Shown one piece after another: positions 1 to 6,424 of a stretch of DNA of 10,085 bases. Source of the DNA: Actinomycetes bacterium. Its GTDB lineage: Bacteria > Actinomycetota > Acidimicrobiia > Acidimicrobiales > Palsa-688. Positions within the stretch are counted from its first letter, which is position 1, and every line of letters starts with the position of its first letter. The notes beneath the pieces are model-generated. The model did no database searches. It was not told where the DNA came from and worked only from the letters and a program-made list of their open reading frames with translations. Where the stretch lies: the NCBI GenBank assembly GCA_021827225.1, contig JAKAXG010000095.1, positions 1-10,085 of the forward strand, in the 5' to 3' direction. The position numbers and the translations under genes are program-made.

Positions 1-575
1 CGCACCATCGCCCCGGCGCCCAGATAGGCCCCGGTACCGACGGTCACCGAACCACCCAGGCGGACGCCGGAGGCGATGGTGGCGTAGTCGCCTATGACAT
101 CGTCGTGGGTCAAGACGCTGCCGGGCATCACCGCTACATGTGCGCCCACCGTGACGGCGGCGGTGCAGACCACACCTGCCAGTAGCACCGATCCCGGGCC
201 GACGGAGGTCGACGGCCCGACGACCGCGGCCGGATGCACGAGGGTGGCGAAGCGGGCGGGGGGCAGGTCCATGCGGGCCACGAGGCGCGGCCGGCTGAAG
301 TAGTTGTCCGGCCGGCCGGTGCACACGACGACGCGGGCTTCGGGGTGGGTTTCGATCACCTCTGCGACCGGGCCGAGTACCGGCATCCCTTCCAGATCCC
401 GGCTCCGCAACGACGCGTCGTCGTCGGCGAAGCCCAGAAGTTGCCAGGTCGGGGTGACGGCATTGATAGCCCGTACGGTCTCCGCCGTCTCCCGGCTGAA
501 CCCGCCGGCCCCCACGATCACCAGTGGTGTGGTCACCGCTACAGATTGCCCGCTTCGGGACCGGTCATCGGGCAT
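1..575 (-). CDS. NeuD/PglD-family sugar O/N-acyltransferase (3' end cut by the window edge)
   Basis: I translated this from the reverse strand: 191 codons from an ATG at 575, still open at base 1. Residues about 17-30 hold a beta strand followed by VGAGGFSRE, the nucleotide-sugar-binding N-terminal fold typical of NeuD/PglD proteins. From about residue 114 (HPAAVVG) onward there are hexapeptide repeats of a left-handed beta helix, such as VGPGSV, IGDYAT and VGTGAY. THDDVIGD near residue 157 matches the place of the family's catalytic histidine. Members acetylate amino or hydroxyl groups of sugars, for example UDP-linked amino sugars or sialic acid, using acetyl-CoA in the cytoplasm. Most are about 210 residues, so roughly 20 are missing. 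A TGA lies in frame two codons upstream, which fixes ATG 575 as the earliest ATG start; a GTG at 536 is an alternative. No clear ribosome site is visible. The gene is divergent from the glycosylphosphotransferase at 701, as in glycan clusters that pair PglC-like and PglD-like enzymes. The true substrate cannot be read from sequence. Confidence 0.88.
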   Translation of the reverse strand, partial: MPDDRSRSGQSVAVTTPLVIVGAGGFSRETAETVRAINAVTPTWQLLGFADDDASLRSRDLEGMPVLGPVAEVIETHPEARVVVCTGRPDNYFSRPRLVARMDLPPARFATLVHPAAVVGPSTSVGPGSVLLAGVVCTAAVTVGAHVAVMPGSVLTHDDVIGDYATIASGVRLGGSVTVGTGAYLGAGAMV

Positions 576-653
576 GTATCAAATGCGGCCGGTATCACTG
601 ACAGGTGGTGAACCTCTGACCTTCTGAGACGGAGCCATCAGGAAGGGGCAGGC

Positions 654-704
654 ATGGCTAGGCCGACCAGAGGGTGCTCGCACGGTGCTGAGGGGGAGCG
701 GTGA
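654..704 (+). CDS. Possible 16-residue leader peptide ahead of the glycosylphosphotransferase
   Basis: ATG at 654 is preceded by the purine-rich stretch AGGAAGGGG (640-648) with a 5-base gap, a better ribosome site than the main gene has. The frame reads MARPTRGCSHGAEGER and stops at TGA 702-704. That stop overlaps the GTG start (701-703) of the next gene in a GTGA arrangement, which would allow translational coupling. The peptide matches nothing I recognise. An ORF this short in GC-rich DNA could arise by chance, so this is a proposal only. Confidence 0.25.
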   Translation: MARPTRGCSHGAEGER

Positions 705-2287
705 CTGATCTGGCCGACCGGGTGGAAACTGCGGGTCGGTCGAACGGCGAGTGCCGCAATCGGACAGCCGGCTGCGATCACGAAAAGGAGCGCGAGAGGC
801 GCGCCCGGGGCCGCAGAGATCTCCGGGCGCTGCTCGTCAGCGTGGACCTCGTGGTATCCGGGATGACCTGGCTGGCGGTCCTCATCGCCGCCAGACCGGA
901 CGGCTGGGTGTGGATCGCCGGCAAGGCGCTGCCCTTCGCCGGGTTCATGGCTCTCATCACCTTCGGCCTGGCGTGGAGCCAGAAGCTCTACCAGGCCCGG
1001 GTCTGCGCCCTGCGCTCGACGGAGATCTCCCGCCTGTCGCGGGTGGCCGTCCTCGGTGGCCTGGTCGCCTTCGGCATCGGCCGCTACGGCCACATCCTGC
1101 AACCGTGGGTTGTAGTGACCGCCGCCGCCGCCCAGTTCGCCACGATGGCGGGAGCCCGCTCCGTGTACACGGGATGGCTGCGCCTGGCCCGGACCCAGGG
1201 ATCCTTCGCCCGCCCGGTGTGCGTCGTGGGGACCAACGACGAGGCGGAGGACCTCGTGTACCTGCTACGCGACCATCCCGAGCTCGGATACCGGGTGACC
1301 GCCGTGATCGGCGACGCCGCCGAGTGGAACGGGCGCATCCCCGGGCTGCCGGTCCTGCGCATGGGCGCCGACCCGGCCGCAACCGTCCGGGCTGCGGCCG
1401 CCACCGGCGTGGTGGTGGCGGCCAGCGCCTTGAGAAGCACGCGAAGCGACCGGCTGATCGGTCGGCTCATGGCCGAAGGGATACATGTCCAGCTGTCGGC
1501 CGGTCTGAGCCGTCTGGGCCACAGCCGGATGCGGGTGTCTCCGCTCGCCCACCAACTGGCCTTCTACGTGGAGCCGCCACAGCTGTCTGGCGGCCAGGCG
1601 GCCGTCAAGCGCGCCCTCGACATCGTGGTCGCCTCCTCCGTGCTGGCCGCCACCGCCCCTCTGGTGGCGCTGTCGGCGTTGCTCATCAAGCTCGAGGACG
1701 GCGGTCCGGTGCTGTACCGCCAGGAACGGGTCGGTCTCCGGGGTCGCACCTTCCAGGTGCTGAAGCTGCGGACCATGGTTCCCGACGCCGGCGCCAAGCT
1801 GGCCGAGCTGCGGGCCCTCAACGAGCGCCAGGGCCCGCTGTTCAAGCTGACCTACGACCCCCGCGTCACCAGGATCGGCCGGTTCCTGCGCACCTCCAGC
1901 ATCGACGAGCTCCCCCAGCTCATCAACGTGTTGAAGGGTCAGATGAGCCTGGTGGGGCCCCGGCCGGCGCTGCCGTCGGAGTTCGCCCAGTTCGACTCCG
2001 ACCTGATCGAGAGGACCCAGGTGCCCCCCGGCATCACCGGCCTGTGGCAGGTCGAAGCCAGGGACAACCCCTCCTTCCGGGCCTACCGCCGCCTCGACCT
2101 GTTCTACGTGGACAACTGGTCCGTGGCGTTCGACATGGCCATCATGGCCGGCACCGCCCGCATGCTCATCGTGCGCACCCTGGGCGCGGCCTGGTCGGTG
2201 CTCACCAGGCGCCACACCGTAGATCCCAGCGAGGCCGCCGCCCGGCGGCCCGACCCGGCCACCGGTGTGGAGGCCCGGAGCGCCTGA
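701..2287 (+). CDS. Polyprenyl glycosylphosphotransferase (WbaP/CpsE type, exopolysaccharide initiation)
   Basis: This 528-residue membrane enzyme should transfer a sugar-1-phosphate from a UDP-sugar to undecaprenyl phosphate, the first step of a lipid-linked glycan. Four hydrophobic segments lie at about 42-64, 69-92, 112-130 and 135-152. A Rossmann-like domain follows at about 171-270 (RPVCVVGTNDEAEDL). The catalytic domain is at about 302-500, with a membrane-inserting hydrophobic stretch (306-330), then KLRTM (355-359), the Asp-Glu pair D402-E403 in SIDELPQLINV, MSLVGPRP (415-422), PGITGLWQV (443-451) and the tail RLDLFYVDNWS. This is the bacterial sugar transferase family (PF02397) in its long form. 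The GTG start has AGGGGGAG just upstream (691-698), closer than usual; a possible short leader ORF overlaps the start. The gene is divergent from the NeuD-like gene and followed by a terminator. Whether the sugar is galactose, glucose or an N-acetylated sugar cannot be told. Confidence 0.95.
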   Translation: MTDLADRVETAGRSNGECRNRTAGCDHEKERERRARGRRDLRALLVSVDLVVSGMTWLAVLIAARPDGWVWIAGKALPFAGFMALITFGLAWSQKLYQARVCALRSTEISRLSRVAVLGGLVAFGIGRYGHILQPWVVVTAAAAQFATMAGARSVYTGWLRLARTQGSFARPVCVVGTNDEAEDLVYLLRDHPELGYRVTAVIGDAAEWNGRIPGLPVLRMGADPAATVRAAAATGVVVAASALRSTRSDRLIGRLMAEGIHVQLSAGLSRLGHSRMRVSPLAHQLAFYVEPPQLSGGQAAVKRALDIVVASSVLAATAPLVALSALLIKLEDGGPVLYRQERVGLRGRTFQVLKLRTMVPDAGAKLAELRALNERQGPLFKLTYDPRVTRIGRFLRTSSIDELPQLINVLKGQMSLVGPRPALPSEFAQFDSDLIERTQVPPGITGLWQVEARDNPSFRAYRRLDLFYVDNWSVAFDMAIMAGTARMLIVRTLGAAWSVLTRRHTVDPSEAAARRPDPATGVEARSA

Positions 2288-2306
2288 CCGAGCGCCCCGA
2301 CAAGAC

Positions 2307-2339
2307 AAGGGCCCGCTCCCGGTGGGGGAGCGGGCCCTT
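2307..2339. terminator. Strong hairpin terminator between convergent genes, probably bidirectional
   Basis: A perfect 14-bp inverted repeat (AAGGGCCCGCTCCC and its complement, arms 2307-2320 and 2326-2339) encloses a 5-base loop. It lies between the stop of the glycosylphosphotransferase (2287) and the stop of rpsT (2360), which converge. A short T-containing stretch follows on both strands (TTCAGGTTCT on plus, TTGTCTTGTC on minus). These are weak U-tracts, but the stem is very stable. Its position suits termination of both genes. Confidence 0.85.
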
Positions 2340-2359
2340 CAGGTTCTGAGCCGGGGCCG

Positions 2360-2644
2360 CTAGGACTCGGAGGACGACGCCGCCGCGGTCAGGGCGTTGA
2401 TCCGCCGGACCAGCCGGGACTTGCGGTTGGCCGCCTGGTTCTTGTGGATGATGCCCTTGGCTGCGGCCTTGTCGAGCCGCTTCACGGCCACGCGCAGGTC
2501 CTCGGCCGACGTGTCGGCGCCGGCGCCAGCGGAGGAGACCGCCGTCTTGAGGCGGGTCTTGACCTCGGACCGCATGGCCTTGTTGCGTAGGCGCGCCTTC
2601 TCGTTGGTCCGGTTGCGCTTGATCTGGCTTTTGATGTTGGCCAC
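2360..2644 (-). CDS. rpsT: Small ribosomal subunit protein bS20
   Basis: This 94-residue basic protein binds 16S rRNA in the 30S subunit. It starts with the diagnostic ANIKSQIKRNRTNEKAR and carries the conserved KNQAANRKSRLVRRIN near residues 68-83. I chose the GTG at 2644 because bS20 proteins begin M-A-N-I-K and because AGAGGG (2658-2653) sits 8 bases upstream on the minus strand. An ATG at 2701 would add 19 residues absent from the family and would lie upstream of the likely -10 box. The protein is slightly longer than the usual 85-90 residues, owing to an Ala/Ser-rich tail. It is a single-gene unit, divergent from ugd. Confidence 0.97.
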   Translation of the reverse strand: MANIKSQIKRNRTNEKARLRNKAMRSEVKTRLKTAVSSAGAGADTSAEDLRVAVKRLDKAAAKGIIHKNQAANRKSRLVRRINALTAAASSSES

Positions 2645-2675
2645 TGCGGAATCCCTCTGACTATGGAACCCGGAA

Positions 2676-2681
2676 ACTATA
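2676..2681 (-). promoter_or_regulatory. Likely -10 box of the rpsT promoter
   Basis: On the minus strand TATAGT lies about 32 bases upstream of the rpsT GTG start, giving a short leader that contains the AGAGGG ribosome site. It is one of few AT-rich spots in a GC-rich intergenic region. No good -35 box stands 16-18 bases further upstream (TGCGTG at most), so the call rests on the -10 match and the position. Confidence 0.5.
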
Positions 2682-2791
2682 GCAGGCCGCGGCGCCGACA
2701 CGCAGGCGGCGGCCGGCGGGCGGTATCAATCCGCGGTCCTACCGGCTCTTCCAACCGACCGGAAGCACGCGACAGATCGGAATCCTTCCAC

Positions 2792-4138
2792 ATGGACGAC
2801 ATCGTCTCGAAGCAGCCCCTGACCGGCACCAGCTGGCACGTGGCGGTCATCGGCGCCGGCTACGTGGGCCTGACCACCGCCACCTGCCTCTCCCGCCTGG
2901 GGAACCGGGTGACGGCGGTGGACGTCGACATCGAGCGGGTGGCGATGATGAACGCCGGAGTCTCGCCGATCCTCGAGGAGGGGCTCTCCGAGCTGCTCGC
3001 CGAGGGCCTGGCGGACGGCTCCCTGGGCTTCACCACCGACGCGGCGAGGGCCGTCTCGACCGCCGACTTCGTGTTCCTGTGCGTGCCCACTCCGCAGGGC
3101 GGCGACGGGGCCGCCGACCTGAGCTTCGTGAAGCAGGCCGCCACCCAGATCGCCGACCACTTGAAGCCCGGGGCGGTGGTGATCAACAAGTCCACCGTGC
3201 CGGTCGGCACGGCCAGGAGCGTGATGGCGGCGCTGGGCCGCCCCGACACGGTCGTGGTCTCCAACCCGGAGTTCCTGCGGGAGGGCAAGGCGATCTACGA
3301 CTGGTTCCACCCCGACCGGGTGGTGATCGGCAGCTACGACCGGGCCGCCGCCGAGAAGCTGGCCCTCCTCTACCAGCCGCTCGACGCCCCCGTCCTCATC
3401 ACCGACCCGGCGTCGTCGGAGACCATCAAGTACGCGTGCAACGCCTTCCTGGCCGCCAAGCTGTCGTTCGTCAACGCGGTGGCCCGGCTGTGCGACGTGG
3501 TCGGGGCGGACGTCGTCGATGTCATCGAAGGCATGAGCCTGGACCGGCGCATCGGTGCCAACCACCTGGCGCCCGGACCCGGCTGGGGCGGCTCCTGCTT
3601 CCCCAAGGACGCCCGGGCCCTGGTCCACATAGCCGAGACCAACGGGTTCGACTTCCCGCTGCTCAGGGAGATCATCGCCTCCAACGAGACCCACTTCGAC
3701 TGGGTGGCCGGGCAGGTGGGGCGGGCCGCCGGCTCCCCGCTCGGCGGAGCCACCGTGGCGGTGTGGGGCCTCACCTTCAAGGCCGGGACCGACGACCTCA
3801 GGGACTCGCCCGCTCTGGCGGTGATCAGCCGGCTCGTGCAGGCCGGAGCCCGGGTCCGGGCCTTCGATCCGACCCTGCCCGACCCCGCCGACCACCGGCT
3901 GGCCGCCATCGAGGTGGTGGACGACCCCTACACCCCCTGCCAGGACGCCGACGTCCTCGTGGTCTTCACGGAGTGGCCCGACTTCCTCGACCTGGATCTG
4001 CGCAAGGTCAGGTCCCTCCTGGCCGGTAGCGCGGTGGTCGACACCCGGAACCTCCTGGATCCCCAGGCGGTCAGCGCCGCGGGCCTGCGCTACCGCGGCA
4101 TCGGCCGGATGACAGGGGAGGAGCTCCTCGATGTTTGA
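2792..4138 (+). CDS. ugd: UDP-glucose 6-dehydrogenase
   Basis: This 448-residue cytoplasmic enzyme oxidises UDP-glucose to UDP-glucuronate with two NAD+. The N-terminal Rossmann motif is VIGAGYVGL (19-27). NKSTVPVGT (132-140) and NPEFLREG (158-165) follow. The central helix carries the conserved lysine K213 in TIKYACNAFLAAKLSF. The catalytic cysteine is C269 in WGGSCFPKD. The C-terminal UDP-binding domain begins with WGLTFKAGTDDLRDSPA (325-341). Nothing essential is missing. The ATG at 2792 gives a slightly long N-terminus; a GTG at 2840 would begin directly before the first beta strand, and neither has a strong ribosome site. The stop overlaps the next start by 8 bases, so the gene is co-translated with the UDP-glucuronate decarboxylase, its expected next step. 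A related UDP-sugar such as UDP-N-acetylmannosamine is a less likely substrate, given that partner. Confidence 0.95.
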   Translation: MDDIVSKQPLTGTSWHVAVIGAGYVGLTTATCLSRLGNRVTAVDVDIERVAMMNAGVSPILEEGLSELLAEGLADGSLGFTTDAARAVSTADFVFLCVPTPQGGDGAADLSFVKQAATQIADHLKPGAVVINKSTVPVGTARSVMAALGRPDTVVVSNPEFLREGKAIYDWFHPDRVVIGSYDRAAAEKLALLYQPLDAPVLITDPASSETIKYACNAFLAAKLSFVNAVARLCDVVGADVVDVIEGMSLDRRIGANHLAPGPGWGGSCFPKDARALVHIAETNGFDFPLLREIIASNETHFDWVAGQVGRAAGSPLGGATVAVWGLTFKAGTDDLRDSPALAVISRLVQAGARVRAFDPTLPDPADHRLAAIEVVDDPYTPCQDADVLVVFTEWPDFLDLDLRKVRSLLAGSAVVDTRNLLDPQAVSAAGLRYRGIGRMTGEELLDV

Positions 4139-5075
4139 CGGGCAGCGCATCCTGGTCGCCGGTGGGGCCGGCATGATCGGCTGGACCATGTGCAACCGGC
4201 TGCTGGAAGCCGGCGCCGAGGTGGTGTGCGTCGACAGCCTGATCACCGGCTCCCCCGATCACGTGAAGCTCCTCCTGGACCGGCCCGGCTTCAGCTTCGT
4301 CGAGGCCGACGTCAGCGTCGAGGTGCCGGTCGAGGGACCGCTCGACGCGGTGGTCAACCTGGCGTCGCCGGCGTCCCCGGCCGACTTCCGTGACCTGGCC
4401 CTGGCCATCCTCCGGGTCGGCAGCAGGGGGGTGGAGAACCTCCTCAACGTGGCCCTCCGGGAGGAGGCCACCTTCCTTCAGGCGTCGACCAGCGAGGTCT
4501 ACGGCGACCCGCTGGTCCATCCCCAGGTCGAGTCGTACTGGGGCAACGTCAACCCTGTCGGGTACCGGTCCGTCTACGACGAGGCCAAGCGCTTCGCCGA
4601 AGCTCTGGTCTGCGCCTACCAACGGGAGCTGGACCTCGACGTGCGCATCGCCCGCATCTTCAACACCTACGGGCCCGGCATGCGACCCGACGACGGCCGC
4701 CTGGTGTCCAACCTCGTCACCCAGGCCCTGGCGGGGGAGCCGCTGACCGTCCACGGGGACGGGTCGCAGACGAGGAGCCTGTGCTTCGTCGAGGATGAGG
4801 TGGACGGCCTTCTCGCCCTGCTGGCCTCCGGGCATCAGAGACCGGTCAACATCGGCAACGACCAGGAGATCTCGGTGTTCGAGGTCGCTCAGCTGGTCCT
4901 CGGGCTCACCGGGTCCCGGTCCGACATCATGTTCACGGAGAGGCCTCCCGACGACCCGGGCCGGCGCTGCCCGGACCTGACGGTGGCCCGCACGGTGCTC
5001 GGCTGGGAGCCCACCACGTCGCTGCGCGACGGGCTGGCCCCGACCATCGACTGGTTCAGGAGGCAGCGGGCCTGA
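4131..5075 (+). CDS. uxs: UDP-glucuronate decarboxylase (UDP-xylose synthase), extended short-chain dehydrogenase family
   Basis: This 314-residue protein should decarboxylate UDP-glucuronate to UDP-xylose with bound NAD+. NAD binding is by GGAGMIG (11-17). The family signatures LASPASP (77-83), STSEVYGDPLVHPQ (119-132), YWGNVNPVG (136-144), ARIFNTYGPGM (174-184), DGRLVSN (188-194) and GDGSQTR (209-215) all match UDP-xylose synthases better than plain 4-epimerases. The catalytic Tyr149 and Lys153 are in VYDEAK, with Thr120 as the usual third residue. Two usually conserved spots differ: GGAGMIGWTMC, where most have GGAGFxGSHL, and RVGSRG, where most have a TNxxG-type turn. The start has a good ribosome site, AGGGGAGGAG (4114-4123), and overlaps the end of ugd by 8 bases, so the two genes form an operon. 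A UDP-4-keto-pentose-producing relative is the main alternative. Confidence 0.9.
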   Translation: MFDGQRILVAGGAGMIGWTMCNRLLEAGAEVVCVDSLITGSPDHVKLLLDRPGFSFVEADVSVEVPVEGPLDAVVNLASPASPADFRDLALAILRVGSRGVENLLNVALREEATFLQASTSEVYGDPLVHPQVESYWGNVNPVGYRSVYDEAKRFAEALVCAYQRELDLDVRIARIFNTYGPGMRPDDGRLVSNLVTQALAGEPLTVHGDGSQTRSLCFVEDEVDGLLALLASGHQRPVNIGNDQEISVFEVAQLVLGLTGSRSDIMFTERPPDDPGRRCPDLTVARTVLGWEPTTSLRDGLAPTIDWFRRQRA

Positions 5076-5676
5076 TCTTCGCCGGGATCCCCACCGCGGT
5101 GGCGCCGGCCGGCACGTCACAGACCACCACGGCGTTGGCCCCGATGAGGGCCCCGTCGCCGATGGTGACCGCCCCCAGGATCTTGGCGCCGGCGCCGATG
5201 AACACCCCGTCGCCGATGATGGGCCGGCGGGGGCTGTGGTAGTCCCAGCCCACGGTCACCCCCTGGTGGACCTGCAGGTTGGCGCCGATGCACTCCGCGG
5301 AGAGGATGGTCGACTGGCCGTGGGAGATGAACAGCCCCGGCCCGATGGGCGTGCCGGACAGGTCGATGCCCGGCACCCCCTTCCACAGCCGGCGGGCCAG
5401 CCGGCCGGCCAGGGCCCCGGCCGGGTTGCCGGCGGCCAGGCGGTGGTAGTAGACGGAGCGGAACTCCGGGAAGGCGAACAGCAGGCGGGCCAGCATCCGG
5501 GACCGGTCGGTCACCCACAGCAGCTCGGCCCAGCGGTCGGTGTCGGCGTCGATGACCGCCTGCTGGTCGGTGAGGTGGTAGATCCAGAGGAGCGGGAACA
5601 CCGCCAGGGACCGCAGGTTGTCCAGGTGCCCGAGGGTCCAGGCCGCCGGAGGGTCCAGCCGGGGATGGGCGGTCAC
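5056..5676 (-). CDS. Serine O-acetyltransferase-like hexapeptide acyltransferase
   Basis: The protein has 206 residues. A helical N-terminal part (about 1-100) leads into a left-handed beta helix (about 101-200) with GTPIGPGLFISHG, IGANLQVHQGVTVG, IGDGVFIGAGAKILG and a closing AGIPAK-like tail (VGIPAKI, 195-201). This layout is that of CysE-related acetyltransferases, including versions found in polysaccharide clusters. His119 in FISHG matches the first active-site histidine of serine acetyltransferases. The second, in the RHPxI segment, appears replaced by arginine (RRPII, 150-154), with a different histidine at 147. That hints at a sugar or other non-serine acceptor. The GTG start overlaps the stop of the upstream kinase-like gene as GTGA, so the two are translationally coupled. 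Its 3' end overlaps the convergent uxs by 20 bases. The reading frame stays open far upstream, but that extension runs inside the kinase-like gene and is not real. Confidence 0.85.
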   Translation of the reverse strand: MTAHPRLDPPAAWTLGHLDNLRSLAVFPLLWIYHLTDQQAVIDADTDRWAELLWVTDRSRMLARLLFAFPEFRSVYYHRLAAGNPAGALAGRLARRLWKGVPGIDLSGTPIGPGLFISHGQSTILSAECIGANLQVHQGVTVGWDYHSPRRPIIGDGVFIGAGAKILGAVTIGDGALIGANAVVVCDVPAGATAVGIPAKIRPAAS

Positions 5677-6368
5677 GGGTGCAGGCGGAAAAAGGCGGTC
5701 GCCGCGCTGGTGACCACCTCCACGGTCCCGTCCACCCCCAGCACGGTCGAGTCGACCAGCAGGTGATACAGCCCCGGGTCCGTGGGATCGGCCCGGTACA
5801 GCCGCTTCACGAAGCTGGTCCGGGCCCGGTCCGCCTCGTTCTGCCGGCGGCGGGCGGCGTCGCGGTCGAGGTGCTCGAAGTCGGCGGCCCAGGCCAGCCG
5901 CCGCTCCACCGGCCCGTCCAGGCGGACGTGGAAGCACCGGGGTCGCTCGGCGAGAGCCAGCGCCGCGGCCCGGCCCAGCACCACCGCCGGCTGTCCGGCC
6001 CGCACCCCTTTCAGGGCCTCCTCGCTGCGCCGGCGGATGTCGTCGTCCTCGTCGAGGTCGGGGTCGGGCCCGATCACCGCCCCCACGCTGGCCGCCCGGG
6101 CGAAGTAGGCCAGGAACCGCCCGGTGGGGGTGTGCTCCTGCTCGCCGGCCACCAGCCCCTCCTGGGAGCGGGCGGCCACCTGCTCGGACACCTCCGCGCT
6201 GATCAACCGGTCGATGAACGGCAGCCCCAGATGCTCGGCCAGCCGGGGCGCGATCACGCTGCCGCCGGCCCCGTAGCTCGCCGACACCGTGATGACCGGT
6301 TCGTAGGAGGATCGCGTGCTGTTGACGATGGGACAAAGAGTACGCGAGCCGGCCTCCCGCCGCCTCAT
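5673..6368 (-). CDS. Cytidylate kinase-like protein (Cytidylate_kin2 family)
   Basis: The protein has 231 residues from ATG 6368; a GTG at 6377 would add three. Residues 26-54 ([23 protein letters not shown], then FIDR) match the start of cytidylate-kinase-like proteins of the PF13189 type. That group has a glycine-rich loop but no standard Walker A lysine. Further family marks are [12 protein letters not shown] (128-139), [11 protein letters not shown] (147-157), and a C-terminal segment with [26 protein letters not shown] and [10 protein letters not shown] (180-219). The catalysed reaction of this group is largely unknown, so nucleotide or CMP kinase activity should not be assumed. About 25 residues of N-terminal extension precede the fold, and no clear ribosome site is seen. 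The gene is the first of a two-gene unit with the hexapeptide acyltransferase and is divergent from lepA, with only 56 bases between. Confidence 0.85.
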   Translation of the reverse strand: MRRREAGSRTLCPIVNSTRSSYEPVITVSASYGAGGSVIAPRLAEHLGLPFIDRLISAEVSEQVAARSQEGLVAGEQEHTPTGRFLAYFARAASVGAVIGPDPDLDEDDDIRRRSEEALKGVRAGQPAVVLGRAAALALAERPRCFHVRLDGPVERRLAWAADFEHLDRDAARRRQNEADRARTSFVKRLYRADPTDPGLYHLLVDSTVLGVDGTVEVVTSAATAFFRLHP

Positions 6369-6424
6369 GGGCCACACTGGAGAGGCGGCAGCCGCCGCCG
6401 GCCCCCCCTTTTTCCGGAATACCA

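Noticed and set aside
576..597. GTATCA repeated 16 bases apart in the region between the NeuD-like gene and the glycosylphosphotransferase
   Set aside because: Two six-base copies are too little to claim an operator, and no convincing -35/-10 pair could be placed around them.
751..2349. Long second frame inside the glycosylphosphotransferase
   Set aside because: It is a Arg/Pro/Gly-rich shadow frame typical of GC-rich DNA, with no recognisable domain; the overlapping frame has all the family motifs.
2645..2701. A longer rpsT starting at 2701
   Set aside because: The added 19 residues are not part of bS20, and that start lies upstream of the probable -10 box; GTG 2644 has its own ribosome site and the family N-terminus.
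2726..4246. Long minus-strand frame antisense to ugd
   Set aside because: Its composition is His/Gly/Val-rich shadow sequence without domains. The plus strand encodes a complete dehydrogenase.
6322..6346. TTGACG as a possible -35 box for lepA
   Set aside because: No -10-like hexamer stands at a proper distance, and the site lies inside the 5' coding part of the divergent kinase-like gene.
6384..6396. GC-rich inverted repeat (GGCGGC, A, GCCGCC) followed by runs of C and T before lepA
   Set aside because: The loop would be only three bases and the T run begins about a dozen bases later, so it is a poor terminator or attenuator; such repeats are common at this base composition.
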